Shown piece by piece: positions 18,219 through 27,890 of a DNA stretch of 64,000 nt; position 1 is the first letter of the stretch; every line of letters starts with the position of its first letter. The notes below the pieces were generated by a model. It did not search any database. It saw only the letters and a list, made by a program, of their open reading frames with translations, and had not been told where the DNA came from. The stretch spans positions 185,092 through 249,091 of the forward strand of contig NZ_WUAF01000007.1 of the NCBI RefSeq assembly GCF_009800965.1, in the 5' to 3' direction. This stretch comes from Cognatazoarcus halotolerans. Lineage in GTDB: Bacteria > Pseudomonadota > Gammaproteobacteria > Burkholderiales > Rhodocyclaceae. The position numbers were made by a program, and so were the translations under genes.

Positions 18219-18815
18219 ATGAGCAAACTCGTTCTCGCCAGCGGCAATGCCAAGAAAGCGCGCGAACTGGATGCGCTGCTGGCGCCGCTGGGCCTCGAGC
18301 TCGTCCTGCAGTCGGCGCTGCAGGTGCCGGAGGCCGATGAGCCGCATGCGACATTCGTCGAAAACGCGATTGCCAAGGCGCGCCATGCCTCGCGGCATAC
18401 CGGCCTGCCGGCAGTGGCCGACGATTCCGGTCTCTGTGTCATCGCGCTGGACGGCGAACCCGGTGTCCGGTCGGCACGCTTCGCCGGCGAACCCCGTTCC
18501 GATCTGCGCAACAACGAGCTGCTGCTGTCGCGGCTAGCAGGAAAGGACGACCGGCGGGCCTATTTCTATACGGCCGTCGTACTCGTCCGCCATCCGGATG
18601 ATCCTCGGCCTCTGATTGCCGATGGGGAATGGCATGGCGAGATCCTGCATGCACCGCGCGGCGAGAACGGCTTTGGCTACGATCCGCTGTTCTACGTTCC
18701 CGAACTCGAACAATCCGCGGCGGAACTCGATGCCGGTTTGAAGAACACCCTCAGCCACCGGGGTGCCGCAATGCGCCACATGCTGGACCGCTTGAGGGTG
18801 CATCCGATCGAATGA
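18219..18815 (+). CDS. rdgB: XTP/dITP diphosphatase (house-cleaning pyrophosphatase)
   Basis: A 198-residue Ham1/RdgB-type enzyme that hydrolyses non-canonical purine triphosphates (XTP, dITP) and keeps them out of DNA. The N-terminal LASGNAKKARELDALL motif, VADDSGLCVIALDGEPG and the C-terminal GENGFGYDPLFYVP and LSHRGAAMRHM segments are diagnostic. It starts 25 bases after rph with a GGGAGAG ribosome binding site and overlaps hemW by four bases. Confidence 0.96.
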   Translation: MSKLVLASGNAKKARELDALLAPLGLELVLQSALQVPEADEPHATFVENAIAKARHASRHTGLPAVADDSGLCVIALDGEPGVRSARFAGEPRSDLRNNELLLSRLAGKDDRRAYFYTAVVLVRHPDDPRPLIADGEWHGEILHAPRGENGFGYDPLFYVPELEQSAAELDAGLKNTLSHRGAAMRHMLDRLRVHPIE

Positions 18816-20023
18816 GTTCCCGTCGCGTCATCCCGCTGGTCAGCGAGCCGCCGCTGCCGGAGAACACGGCAATCGAGCTGACCGCCCCACCGCCGCTTTC
18901 GCTGTATGTCCATTTTCCCTGGTGTGTCAGGAAGTGCCCATACTGCGACTTCAATTCGCATGCGGTGCGCGACGGTGGTATCCCCGAGGCCGCATACATC
19001 GATGCGCTGATTGCCGACCTTGAAGCGGCGTTGCCACAGATATGGGGTCGGCGGATCCATACCGTTTTCATCGGCGGCGGTACGCCGAGTCTGATCTCGC
19101 CCGAGGGGCTGGACCGCCTCCTTGCAGCAGTGCGCTCCCTCACGCTGCTCGCCCCGGCCGCCGAGATCACCCTGGAAGCCAATCCCGGCACCGTCGAGGC
19201 TGCGCGTTTCAAGGGCTTCAGGGAGGCCGGCGTGACCCGGGTGTCGCTGGGCATCCAGAGCTTCAACGATGAGCATCTGAAGGTGCTCGGACGCATCCAC
19301 GATGCCGCCGAGGCCCGGGTCGCAGTCGATCAGGCAATGACGCATTTCGAGTTGGTCAATCTCGATCTGATGTACGCGCTGCCCGGCCAGTCCCTTGACC
19401 AGGCACGTGCCGACCTTGAAACGGCGCTCGGTAGCGGTGCGACGCACCTGTCCTGCTATCACCTGACGCTCGAGCCGAACACGCCGTTTCATGCCGCGCC
19501 GCCGGCCTTGCCCGACGACGATCTTTCGGCCGACATGCAGGACATGATCGAGGCTCGACTCGCGGAAACCGGATTCACGCATTACGAGACGTCGGCGTTC
19601 GCACGACCTGGCAAGGCGTGTCGCCACAACCTGAACTACTGGCACTTTGGCGACTATCTCGGCATCGGTGCCGGGGCGCACGGAAAACTTTCCTCGCACG
19701 CCGGCATCGTTCGCGAGATGCGCCACAAACACCCTGCCGCCTACCTTGCCGGCGCGCAGCGCGGCGATTTCGTGCAGGAGCGTCGCAGCGTGAGTGTGCG
19801 CGACCTGCCTTTCGAGTTCATGATGAATGCCTTGAGGCTGACCGACGGTTTTCCACTGGCGCAATTCGGCGCACATACCGGCCTGCCGCTGGCGGTGGTG
19901 CAGCCGCGCCTGATCGAAGCGCGCAAGGCCGGTTTCGTCGAAATCGACGAGGAGCGGGTAGTGCCGACCGCGCACGGGCGGCGCTTCCTCAATGAACTGC
20001 TACAGGGTTTCCTGCCCGACTGA
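18812..20023 (+). CDS. hemW: Radical SAM heme chaperone HemW
   Basis: A 403-residue radical SAM protein. The 4Fe-4S cysteines are in CVRKCPYC (Cys38, 42, 45), preceded by LYVHFPW, with IHTVFIGGGTPSLIS and MYALPGQSLDQA downstream. HemW was long annotated as a coproporphyrinogen oxidase (HemN-like) but acts as a heme chaperone for respiratory proteins; the HemN-specific N-terminal residues are absent here. The frame is open from 18629, but that part overlaps rdgB; the ATG at 18812 overlaps the rdgB stop and is preferred. Confidence 0.93.
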   Translation: MSSRRVIPLVSEPPLPENTAIELTAPPPLSLYVHFPWCVRKCPYCDFNSHAVRDGGIPEAAYIDALIADLEAALPQIWGRRIHTVFIGGGTPSLISPEGLDRLLAAVRSLTLLAPAAEITLEANPGTVEAARFKGFREAGVTRVSLGIQSFNDEHLKVLGRIHDAAEARVAVDQAMTHFELVNLDLMYALPGQSLDQARADLETALGSGATHLSCYHLTLEPNTPFHAAPPALPDDDLSADMQDMIEARLAETGFTHYETSAFARPGKACRHNLNYWHFGDYLGIGAGAHGKLSSHAGIVREMRHKHPAAYLAGAQRGDFVQERRSVSVRDLPFEFMMNALRLTDGFPLAQFGAHTGLPLAVVQPRLIEARKAGFVEIDEERVVPTAHGRRFLNELLQGFLPD

Positions 20024-20121
20024 GACGGTTGCGCCACCGTGTACTTGCTTCCTGCGGCATGACGCGCCACTCTTGGAAAAAACAGAACAACCCCAGCCCC
20101 AACCCCTGAAGGAGAACAAAG

Positions 20122-20622
20122 ATGGCCTCAGTAACACTCGGCGGCAATCCAATCGACGTCGCCGGCAGCTTTCCGCAAGCCGGTGCGACGGCGCCCGCGC
20201 TCAAGCTCACCGGTGCAGATCTTGCGGATGTCGGACTGGACGCCTTCGCCGGCAAGCGCAAGGTGCTCAACATCGTGCCCAGTCTCGACACACCCACCTG
20301 CGCGACCTCGACCCGAAAGTTCAATGCCGAAGCAGGTAACCTCGAAAACACGGTCGTGCTGGTGATTTCGGCCGATCTTCCGTTTGCCATGTCGCGCTTC
20401 TGCTCGACCGAGGGACTCGAGAACGTCAAGACCCTGTCCAACTTCCGCAGCCCGGATTTCGCACGCAATTATGGTGTCGCGATTATTTCCGGCCCGCTGA
20501 CCGGCCTCACCGCGCGTGCGGTGGTGGTGATCGATGAGAACGACAAGGTGGTCTATTCGCAACTGGTTCCCGAGATCAAGAACGAGCCCGACTACGCTTC
20601 GGCTTTGGCTGCGCTCAAGTAA
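20122..20622 (+). CDS. tpx: Thiol peroxidase
   Basis: A 166-residue atypical 2-Cys peroxiredoxin that reduces hydroperoxides using thioredoxin. The peroxidatic cysteine is Cys60 in [15 protein letters not shown] and the resolving cysteine is Cys94 in [11 protein letters not shown], nearly identical in spacing to E. coli Tpx (61 and 95). It has a strong GAAGGAG ribosome binding site and is followed directly by an intrinsic terminator, so it looks monocistronic. Confidence 0.96.
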   Translation: MASVTLGGNPIDVAGSFPQAGATAPALKLTGADLADVGLDAFAGKRKVLNIVPSLDTPTCATSTRKFNAEAGNLENTVVLVISADLPFAMSRFCSTEGLENVKTLSNFRSPDFARNYGVAIISGPLTGLTARAVVVIDENDKVVYSQLVPEIKNEPDYASALAALK

Positions 20623-20641
20623 ATCGTGTGACTACATGCCG

Positions 20642-20665
20642 CGGCCCGCAGCAGCGGGCCGTTTT
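20642..20665 (+). terminator. Intrinsic terminator after tpx
   Basis: A perfect eight-base-pair GC hairpin (CGGCCCGC, loop AGCA, GCGGGCCG) followed by TTTT, starting 20 bases after the tpx stop codon. Confidence 0.8.
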
Positions 20666-20747
20666 CCGTTGACCGGGCGGAGCCGCCCGGCTGTCTGGGC
20701 CCGTCGGCATGACAGTCCGCGCGCCCCTTTATCGCCATGAGTGCTTG

Positions 20748-21632
20748 ATGCTTCCTGTTCGCAATCTCGTCGCGCTGGTCCTGCTCACGCTGATGTGGGG
20801 TGTGAACTGGCCGGTGATGAAGCTGTCACTGCGCGAGATGACGCCCTTGTATTTTCGCGCTGTGACGATGACCGGTGGCGTGCTGCTGCTGATCGGTTGG
20901 TATCGCAACCGTGGCGCGAAGCTCGCTCTGCCGCCCGGCAGCCTGCCGCGGGTGGTGATGCTGCTGGTGCCGAATATCCTCGGTTGGCATACCTTGTCGA
21001 TCTTCGGGGTGCAGGCACTTGCATCCGGCCGCGCCGCGATTCTCGGTTTCACCATGCCGATCTTCACGGTGCTGTTCGGGGTGGCGTTGTTTCGCGAGAA
21101 GATGACACCGCGCCTGTGGCTGGCCACCGGCTGCGCGGCTGGTGCGGTGATGCTGCTCCTGTGGCACGAACTGGCGACGATTGCCGGCCGACCGGCCGGC
21201 ATGGTGTGGATGCTCAGCGCAGCGGCCTGCTGGGCCATCGGCACCCTGCTGCTCAAGCGGATGCCGCTGCAGGTACCCACCGAAGCACTGACCGTGTGGA
21301 TGATCGGGCTGTCGGTGCCGGTGTTGTGGATGCTCGCGATCACGCTCGAGCAGGCGCCGAGCTGGTCGTTCTCACCGACGATGTGGGCGGCGCTGGCATA
21401 CGGATTCGCGATCAACTACGGTGCAGCGCAGATCATCTGGTTCGGCATCGCGCGTAGCCTGCCGCCGGTGGCGAGTGCGCTGTCGATCATGTTCGTCCCG
21501 GTGATCGGCCTTGGCTCTGCGATGTGGATCACCGGCGAACGGCCCTTCACGGAGGACTATCTGGCGGCACTGCTGATCATTGCTGCGCTGGGTGCAACCC
21601 TGCTGCCGGCCGGAAAGGCGCGTACGGCCTGA
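20748..21632 (+). CDS. EamA/DMT-family transporter
   Basis: A ten-helix inner-membrane protein with two EamA repeats, beginning LVALVLLTLMWGVNWPVMK, the usual first helix, with the second repeat from about residue 150 (MVWMLSAAACWAIGTLLLKR). Members export amino acids or other metabolites; the substrate here cannot be told. The ATG at 20748 places the first helix near the N terminus; an in-frame ATG at 20709 would add 13 residues, and neither start has a clear ribosome binding site. It seems to be a single gene between the tpx terminator and the antiporter gene. Confidence 0.85.
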   Translation: MLPVRNLVALVLLTLMWGVNWPVMKLSLREMTPLYFRAVTMTGGVLLLIGWYRNRGAKLALPPGSLPRVVMLLVPNILGWHTLSIFGVQALASGRAAILGFTMPIFTVLFGVALFREKMTPRLWLATGCAAGAVMLLLWHELATIAGRPAGMVWMLSAAACWAIGTLLLKRMPLQVPTEALTVWMIGLSVPVLWMLAITLEQAPSWSFSPTMWAALAYGFAINYGAAQIIWFGIARSLPPVASALSIMFVPVIGLGSAMWITGERPFTEDYLAALLIIAALGATLLPAGKARTA

Positions 21633-21702
21633 CCGGAGCGGTGGGGTTTCGTGCGCGGCAGTCATATGGCATTGTGTGCGCTGCACAAAATCCGAAACCG
21701 TC

Positions 21703-22986
21703 ATGACCCATTCCATTTCCGTGTTCGAGCTTGTCGGCATCCTGGTCGGACTTTCCGCGCTGTTCGGCTTCCTCAACTACCGCTTCCTGCGCCTGCCCGA
21801 TGTGATCGGCATCACCGCGGTGGGGCTGGTGTTCTCGGTGCTGATGCTGGTTGCCGGGGTGTTCGTGCCGGAGCTCACCGATACCGCCGGTGCGCTGGTC
21901 GAGCGCATCGAGTTCGCCGAGGTGGTGTTTCACGGGATGCTCAGCGCGCTGCTGTTCGCCGGCAGCCTGCACGTCAACCTTGCCAGCCTGTCGCGCGAGC
22001 GCTGGCCGATCCTCACGCTTGCCACCGGCGGGGTGCTGCTGTCGTCCTTCCTGGTGGGCGGCATCGCCTACGGCCTGGTCCAGCTCGCCGGCTGGCAGGT
22101 GTCCTTTATCTACTGCCTGTTGTTCGGCGCGCTGATCTCGCCGACCGACCCGATCGCGGTGCTGGGCATCCTCAAGCTGGTGGGAGCCTCGAAGAAGCTC
22201 GAATCGCGTATCACCGGGGAGAGCCTCTTCAACGATGGTACCGGCGTGGTGCTGTTCATGGTGCTGCTCGGGCTGGCGACCGGCACGGGGGAGGCGACGA
22301 CCTCGTCGATCATCGGCCTGTTCGCGCTCGAGGCCGGCGGCGGCATCCTGTTCGGCATGGCGGTCGGGGCAGGCGCGTTGTGGATGCTGCGCCAGATCGA
22401 TAGTTACGCGGTCGAGATCATGCTCACCCTGGCACTGGTGACCGCGGGCTATTCGCTGGCCGAATTGCTGCATCTTTCGGCGCCGCTGTATGTTGTTGCC
22501 GCCGGCCTGGTGATCGGAAACCTCGGGCCGGGCGAGGCCTTGTCAAAGCACACCCAGGCGCATCTGTTCCCGTTCTGGCAGCTGGTGGACGAGATCCTGA
22601 ACCTGCTGCTGTTCGGTCTCATCGGCCTGGAACTGCTGGCGCTCGACTACCAGGGGGGCTACGTCCTCGCCGGGGTGGTGATGGTCGTGGTGGTTCTTTT
22701 CTGCCGCTGGTTGAGCGTGGCGCTGCCGATGCGCGGCCTGCAGCGCTTTCTGCCAGAGCGCGACGAGCGCCATACCGTGACGGTGATGACCTGGGGCGGC
22801 CTGCGCGGCGGGATCTCGATCGCGCTGGCGCTGTCCCTGCCCGGTGGGCCGGAAAAGGATCTGATCGTGTGGGTCACCTATATCGTGGTGCTGTTCAGCA
22901 TCCTGGTGCAGGCTACCACGCTCGCGCCGCTCATGAAGAAGCTCGGTATCAGTGGCGCCGCGGCGGGGAGTGTCGGCGGGCATTGA
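21703..22986 (+). CDS. Na+/H+ antiporter, CPA1 family (NhaP-like)
   Basis: A 427-residue membrane protein with about twelve hydrophobic segments. The transport core is recognisable in LFGALISPTDPIAVLGILK and ESLFNDGTGVVLFMVLL, the second containing the ion-binding NDG motif, and WGGLRGGISIALAL is typical of CPA1 exchangers near the C terminus. The likely role is exchange of cytoplasmic Na+ (or K+) for protons at the inner membrane. The frame is open from 21580 but begins inside the previous gene; the ATG at 21703 starts the natural protein. No CPA2 TrkA domain is present. Confidence 0.88.
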   Translation: MTHSISVFELVGILVGLSALFGFLNYRFLRLPDVIGITAVGLVFSVLMLVAGVFVPELTDTAGALVERIEFAEVVFHGMLSALLFAGSLHVNLASLSRERWPILTLATGGVLLSSFLVGGIAYGLVQLAGWQVSFIYCLLFGALISPTDPIAVLGILKLVGASKKLESRITGESLFNDGTGVVLFMVLLGLATGTGEATTSSIIGLFALEAGGGILFGMAVGAGALWMLRQIDSYAVEIMLTLALVTAGYSLAELLHLSAPLYVVAAGLVIGNLGPGEALSKHTQAHLFPFWQLVDEILNLLLFGLIGLELLALDYQGGYVLAGVVMVVVVLFCRWLSVALPMRGLQRFLPERDERHTVTVMTWGGLRGGISIALALSLPGGPEKDLIVWVTYIVVLFSILVQATTLAPLMKKLGISGAAAGSVGGH

Positions 22987-23119
22987 GTGTGTCGTTTGCG
23001 TAAGCACCTGTTTCGTCGCGCGATTCCGCGAGTGAAGGAAGGGGCGAGCCTAGGATTCTGCAGCGCAACAGCGTAAAATCCGCTCCCTTGCAGATTGCTT
23101 CCATTGCGCGGGGTGCGCC

Positions 23120-25024
23120 ATGCTCTATCCCACCCGTTTTGATGTCATCGTTGTCGGCGGCGGCCATGCCGGGACCGAGGCTGCGCTCGCGGCCGCGCGG
23201 ATGGGCTGCCAGACCCTGCTCCTGACCCACAATATCGAGACGCTCGGTGCGATGAGCTGCAATCCCTCGATCGGCGGCATCGGCAAGGGACATTTGGTCA
23301 AGGAGGTCGATGCCCTGGGTGGGGCGATGGCCGCGGCGACCGACGAGGGCGGTATCCAGTTCCGCATCCTCAATGCCTCCAAGGGACCGGCCGTGCGGGC
23401 GACCCGCGCCCAGGCCGACCGGGTGCTGTACAAGGCCGCGATCCGCAAGCGTCTCGAGAACCAGCCCAACCTCACGCTGTTCCAGTCCGCGGTGGACGAC
23501 ATCACTGTTACCGGCGAACGCGTAACCGGCGTGGTGACCCAGCTGGGTATCCGCTTCGAGGCGCCTGCCGTGGTGCTTACCGCCGGGACCTTCCTGAATG
23601 GCCTGATCCACGTCGGCTTGAGCAACCATTCGGGTGGCCGCGCAGGCGATCCTCCGGCGATTTCGCTGGGCGCCCGGCTCAAGGAATTGAAGCTTCCGCA
23701 GGGACGGCTCAAGACTGGCACGCCGCCGAGACTCGATGCCCGCACCATAGATTTCTCGGTCATGCAGGTTCAGCCGGGCGATGATCCGGTACCGGTGTTC
23801 AGCTTCCTCGGCTCGGCGGCGCAGCACCCGCGCCAGCTGCCGTGCTGGATAACCCATACCAATGCACGCACCCACGAAATCATCCGCAACAACCTGGATC
23901 GCTCGCCGATGTACTCCGGCGTGATCGAAGGCGTCGGCCCGCGCTATTGCCCCTCCATCGAGGACAAGATCCATCGCTTCGCCGACAAGGACAGCCATAA
24001 CGTGTTTCTCGAGCCCGAGGGTCTCGAGACGCACGAGATCTATCCCAATGGAATTTCGACGTCGCTGCCCTTCGATGTACAGCTGCAGGTGGTGCGCAGC
24101 ATTCGCGGTCTCGAGAACTGCCACATCCTGCGGCCGGGCTACGCCATCGAGTATGACTACTTCGACCCGCGCAACCTCAAGTCCAGCCTCGAGACCAAGA
24201 CCTTCGGCGGCCTGTTCTTCGCCGGCCAGATCAACGGCACCACCGGTTACGAGGAAGCGGCCGCGCAGGGCCTGCTTGCGGGGGCGAATGCGGCGCTGCA
24301 GGTACAGGGCCGAGAGCCGTGGTGCCCGCGCCGCGACGAGGCCTACCTCGGCGTGCTGGTCGACGACCTGATCACCCGCGGGGTGTCCGAGCCCTACCGC
24401 ATGTTTACTTCGCGGGCTGAATACCGGCTGAGCCTGCGCGAGGACAACGCCGATCTCAGGCTTACCGAGAAGGGCCGCGAGCTGGGTCTGGTGGATGACG
24501 TGCGCTGGGACGCCTTCTGTCGCAAACGAGAGGCGGTCGAGCGCGAGACCGGGCGCCTCAAGGCCGCATTCGCGCGTCCCGAACAGGTGTCGGCCGAGGA
24601 TGCCGAGCGAGTAGTCGGCAAGGCGCTCGAACGCGAGTACCGCTTCTTCGAGCTGCTGCGCAGGCCGCAGACCCGTTACGCGGATTTGATGCAACTGCCG
24701 GGTGCGCCCGACAATCCGGAAACCGACCCGCAGGTGGTCGAGCAGCTCGAGATCGCTGCCAAGTACCAGGGCTACATCGACCGCCAGCATGACGAAGTGG
24801 TGCGCAACGCCGACGCTGAGGCAAAGCGTCTGCCGCCCGATCTCGACTACGCCGAGGTGAGGGGGCTGTCCAAGGAAGTGCAGCAGAAACTCTCGGCGGC
24901 GAGGCCCGAAACGATCGGCCAGGCGAGCCGCATCCAGGGGGTTACCCCTGCCGCGATTTCGCTGCTGCTGGTATGGCTCAAGCGCGGCGAGCTCGCGCGC
25001 GAAGCGGAGCGTCGTCTCGCATGA
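23120..25024 (+). CDS. mnmG: tRNA uridine-5-carboxymethylaminomethyl modification enzyme
   Basis: A 634-residue FAD protein (formerly GidA) that, with MnmE, modifies the wobble uridine of several tRNAs. It has the FAD motif [12 protein letters not shown] near the N terminus, [15 protein letters not shown] around residue 50, and the conserved C-terminal [17 protein letters not shown]. The length matches E. coli MnmG (629). A TAAAAT -10-like element lies about 50 bases upstream. The gene overlaps rsmG by four bases, and the run mnmG-rsmG-parA-parB is a hallmark of DNA near the replication origin in many proteobacteria. Confidence 0.97.
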   Translation: MLYPTRFDVIVVGGGHAGTEAALAAARMGCQTLLLTHNIETLGAMSCNPSIGGIGKGHLVKEVDALGGAMAAATDEGGIQFRILNASKGPAVRATRAQADRVLYKAAIRKRLENQPNLTLFQSAVDDITVTGERVTGVVTQLGIRFEAPAVVLTAGTFLNGLIHVGLSNHSGGRAGDPPAISLGARLKELKLPQGRLKTGTPPRLDARTIDFSVMQVQPGDDPVPVFSFLGSAAQHPRQLPCWITHTNARTHEIIRNNLDRSPMYSGVIEGVGPRYCPSIEDKIHRFADKDSHNVFLEPEGLETHEIYPNGISTSLPFDVQLQVVRSIRGLENCHILRPGYAIEYDYFDPRNLKSSLETKTFGGLFFAGQINGTTGYEEAAAQGLLAGANAALQVQGREPWCPRRDEAYLGVLVDDLITRGVSEPYRMFTSRAEYRLSLREDNADLRLTEKGRELGLVDDVRWDAFCRKREAVERETGRLKAAFARPEQVSAEDAERVVGKALEREYRFFELLRRPQTRYADLMQLPGAPDNPETDPQVVEQLEIAAKYQGYIDRQHDEVVRNADAEAKRLPPDLDYAEVRGLSKEVQQKLSAARPETIGQASRIQGVTPAAISLLLVWLKRGELAREAERRLA

Positions 25025-25650
25025 GCGTGGCAGCAAGCCTGGCCCGCGGTCTGACCGAGATGAGGCTCGAACTGCCACCCTCTGCGGAGGAGCGGCTGGT
25101 CGCGTTCGCTGAACTGTTGAACAAGTGGAACAGGGTCTACAACCTCACCGCGATCCGCGATCCGCAGCAGGTGGTGACTCACCATCTGCTCGACTCCCTG
25201 TCCGTGTTGCCTTGTCTGGGGGCTGTGAAAACGCTGGTTGATGTCGGCTCAGGCGGTGGCCTGCCGGGCATTCCCTTGGCTATCGCCCGGCCTGACCTGC
25301 AGGTGACCTCGATCGAGACGGTCAGCAAGAAGGCGAGCTTTCAGCAGCAGGCGAAGATCGAGCTTGGTCTCGACAACTTCGCGCCGCTGTGCGCACGCGT
25401 CGAGAAGGTGCGCCTCGATGCACCGGTCGATGCGGTGATTTCGCGGGCATTTTCTGATCTGGCCGACTTCGTCGACCTGACGGCCCACCTGCTTGCCCCG
25501 GAAGGGCGCCTGTACGCAATGAAGGGTATATATCCTGACGAGGAGCTCGCACGCCTGCCCGCCGGGTTCGTGCTTGAGCGCGCGATCGAACTGACCGTGC
25601 CGGATCTAGACGCCAGCCGGCATCTGCTGGTCATTCGGCGTGAATCATGA
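25021..25650 (+). CDS. rsmG: 16S rRNA (guanine-527-N7)-methyltransferase
   Basis: A 209-residue SAM-dependent methyltransferase (formerly GidB) that methylates G527 of 16S rRNA; loss gives low-level streptomycin resistance in other species. Key segments are [42 protein letters not shown] (SAM site) and [10 protein letters not shown]. The frame is open from 24973, but the ATG at 25021 overlaps the mnmG stop and gives the usual protein start. Confidence 0.95.
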   Translation: MSVAASLARGLTEMRLELPPSAEERLVAFAELLNKWNRVYNLTAIRDPQQVVTHHLLDSLSVLPCLGAVKTLVDVGSGGGLPGIPLAIARPDLQVTSIETVSKKASFQQQAKIELGLDNFAPLCARVEKVRLDAPVDAVISRAFSDLADFVDLTAHLLAPEGRLYAMKGIYPDEELARLPAGFVLERAIELTVPDLDASRHLLVIRRES

Positions 25651-25696
25651 ATGCCTGCGGCCGCGCAGCCTGAACAATATTGACCGGACGGACTGA

Positions 25697-26467
25697 ATGG
25701 CCCGAATTTTTTGCGTCGCCAACCAGAAGGGCGGAGTCGGCAAGACCACCACCTGCGTGAATCTCGCCGCGGCACTCGCCGAGGCCGGGCAGCGTGTGCT
25801 ACTGGTCGATCTCGATCCGCAGGGCAACGCGACGATGGGTAGCGGTATCGACAAGCGCACGCTCGAACGATCCGTCTATCATCTGCTGGTCGGGCTGGCC
25901 GATCTGCCGGCTGTGCGCGTCGCCTCGGAACCGGGCAAATACGATGTGCTTCCGGCAAATCGTGATCTCGCTGGAGCCGAAGTTGAACTCGTCGAGTTGG
26001 ATCGGCGCGAAAACCGCTTGCGGGATGCGCTCCGACTGGTCGTCAACGATTACGATTTCGTGCTGGTCGACTGTCCGCCGTCGCTGTCGATGCTGACTCT
26101 GAATGGATTGTGCGCGGCCCATGGCGTGATCATCCCGATGCAGTGCGAGTACTATGCGCTGGAGGGGCTGTCGGACCTGGTCAATACGATCAAGAAGGTG
26201 CATGCGAACCTGAACCGGGACCTCAAGATCATCGGCCTGTTGCGGGTCATGTTCGATCCGCGGGTGACCCTGCAGCAGCAAGTGTCCGCACAACTCGAGG
26301 GCCACTTCGGCGACAAGGTATTCAGCGCCATCGTGCCGCGTAATGTGCGCCTTGCGGAGGCACCGAGTCATGGCATTCCCGGTGTCGTTTTTGACCGCGC
26401 CTCGAAGGGCGCCAAGGCCTATATGGCATTTGCAAACGAAATGATCGAACGGGTGAAGACCCTCTAA
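25697..26467 (+). CDS. parA: Chromosome partitioning ATPase ParA (Soj)
   Basis: A 256-residue ParA ATPase. The deviant Walker A motif KGGVGKTT is at residues 11-18, the Walker A' region is VLLVDLDPQGNATMG, and Walker B is DFVLVDCPPSLS. The short form without an N-terminal helix-turn-helix is the chromosomal type. With ParB it positions replication origins. It lies 46 bases after rsmG and six bases before parB. Confidence 0.96.
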   Translation: MARIFCVANQKGGVGKTTTCVNLAAALAEAGQRVLLVDLDPQGNATMGSGIDKRTLERSVYHLLVGLADLPAVRVASEPGKYDVLPANRDLAGAEVELVELDRRENRLRDALRLVVNDYDFVLVDCPPSLSMLTLNGLCAAHGVIIPMQCEYYALEGLSDLVNTIKKVHANLNRDLKIIGLLRVMFDPRVTLQQQVSAQLEGHFGDKVFSAIVPRNVRLAEAPSHGIPGVVFDRASKGAKAYMAFANEMIERVKTL

Positions 26468-26473
26468 GAAATT

Positions 26474-27331
26474 ATGGCACCTCCCAAACTCAAGGGGCTC
26501 GGCAGGGGCCTCGATGCGCTGTTGTCCGGCAACAGGGACGACGCGGCAGCAGCGGGTGATCTGCGCACGCTTGCGGTCGAGGATCTTCAGCCCGGCAAGT
26601 ATCAGCCGCGTACCCGCATGGATCCAGGCTCGCTCGAGGAGCTGGCTGCGTCCATCAAGTCGCAAGGCGTCATGCAGCCTGTGCTGGTGCGCCCGCTCGA
26701 TCGCGCCGGAAGCTACGAGATCATCGCTGGCGAGCGACGTTGGCGGGCCGCACAGATTGCGGGCCTGGATGAGGTGCCATGTCTCGTCAGGGAGATCCCG
26801 GACGAAGCCGCGCTGGCGATGTCGCTCATCGAGAACATCCAGCGCGAAGACCTCAATCCGCTCGAAGAGGCGGCTGGCATCCAGCGGCTCGTCGATGAAT
26901 TCTCGATGACCCATCAGCAGGCTGCCGATGCGGTCGGCCGCTCGCGCCCTGCTGCTTCGAACCTGCTGCGTCTGCTGCAGCTTGCCCAGCCCGTCCAGGA
27001 ACTCCTCATGGCTGGCGATATCGACATGGGACACGCCCGCGCGCTGCTGCCGCTCGACGGAGCGCATCAGATCCAGCTGGCAAATCAGGTTGCCGCAAGG
27101 CAGCTGTCGGTTCGCGACACCGAAAAGCTGGTGCAGCAGATCGTCGATCCGCGGGCGAAGAAGAGTGCGCCGCCTCCCGATCGTGACCTGCTTCGCCTCG
27201 AAGAAGAGGTGGCCGACCGACTCGGCGCGACTGTCAGGATTCGTTCGAACCGCAAGGGTGCGGGAACCGTGACGCTGCATTTCGGCAGTCTCGATCAGCT
27301 CGATGGCTTGCTCGAATACCTCAAGGGCTGA
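26474..27331 (+). CDS. parB: Chromosome partitioning protein ParB (Spo0J)
   Basis: A 285-residue CTPase and parS-binding protein. The ParB/Srx N-terminal domain contains YQPRTRMD, ELAASIKSQGVMQP and GERRWRAAQIAGL. The central helix-turn-helix follows (THQQAADAVGRSRPAASNLLRLLQL), and the C-terminal dimerisation domain ends in FGSLDQLDGLLEYL. Chromosomal type by length and context. I found no copy of the parS consensus inside the window, so its sites must lie elsewhere. Confidence 0.96.
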   Translation: MAPPKLKGLGRGLDALLSGNRDDAAAAGDLRTLAVEDLQPGKYQPRTRMDPGSLEELAASIKSQGVMQPVLVRPLDRAGSYEIIAGERRWRAAQIAGLDEVPCLVREIPDEAALAMSLIENIQREDLNPLEEAAGIQRLVDEFSMTHQQAADAVGRSRPAASNLLRLLQLAQPVQELLMAGDIDMGHARALLPLDGAHQIQLANQVAARQLSVRDTEKLVQQIVDPRAKKSAPPPDRDLLRLEEEVADRLGATVRIRSNRKGAGTVTLHFGSLDQLDGLLEYLKG

Positions 27332-27460
27332 TCTAGGCGAAAAGCATGCCAGCGCGGTGAATGTCGTCGTGCTGCAGGCTTTCCTCCGCTTTGCCCGGAA
27401 CGCCGCATTTGGCGGGCTGCTCCATCTTGAAGCAACGGAATTGCTGCGCCGCAATAAGGT

Positions 27461-27489
27461 TTGACTTCGTGTCGGTAAACCCCTAGTAT
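27461..27489 (+). promoter_or_regulatory. Sigma-70 type promoter of the atp operon
   Basis: A -35 TTGACT (27461-27466, five of six consensus bases) and a -10 TAGTAT (27484-27489, four of six) with an optimal 17-base spacer. The predicted RNA start is near 27496, giving a leader of about 50 bases before atpI. The parB-atpI gap is 215 bases and contains no gene. Confidence 0.65.
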
Positions 27490-27546
27490 TGCGCCGGTTT
27501 CAAGCGGCAGTCGGCGATCAATCACAGGGTTCGCCCAACTTATAAA

Positions 27547-27888
27547 ATGTTTAAAGCAGTTTATCTGCAAGTTGGCGCGACAATAATTGCTGCTATAGCA
27601 GCGAGTCTTTTCCTGGGTTGGCGCGGTGCGGTGTCGGCAGCGTTGGGAGGCGCAGCCTGTTTTCTTCCCAATTTGATGTTCGCCATGCGCCTGCATCTCG
27701 TCTCGAAGAGAGATGATGCATCGTACATGTCTGCTTTTTTCGTAGGCGAATTCTTCAAGGTCGCCTCGACGGTTGGATTGTTGGTGTTGGCTCAGGCTCT
27801 ATATCGCGACGTCCACTGGTTGGCGTTGTTCTTGGGTCTTGTGCTCGCACTTAAAGCGAATTTATTTGCATTTTTGGTGAAGACTTGA
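27547..27888 (+). CDS. atpI: ATP synthase accessory protein AtpI
   Basis: A 113-residue membrane protein with four hydrophobic segments, at the head of the ATP synthase operon. AtpI helps c-ring assembly or stability and is dispensable in several species. The sequence ([23 protein letters not shown], in two parts) fits the I/UncI family seen in betaproteobacteria. Base composition is slightly more AT-rich than its neighbours. The atpB ATG follows two bases after its stop. Confidence 0.85.
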   Translation: MFKAVYLQVGATIIAAIAASLFLGWRGAVSAALGGAACFLPNLMFAMRLHLVSKRDDASYMSAFFVGEFFKVASTVGLLVLAQALYRDVHWLALFLGLVLALKANLFAFLVKT

Positions 27889-27890
27889 CC

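Noticed and set aside
18812..20023. Oxygen-independent coproporphyrinogen oxidase (HemN)
   Set aside because: The short N terminus without the HemN-specific residues and the position after rdgB fit HemW.
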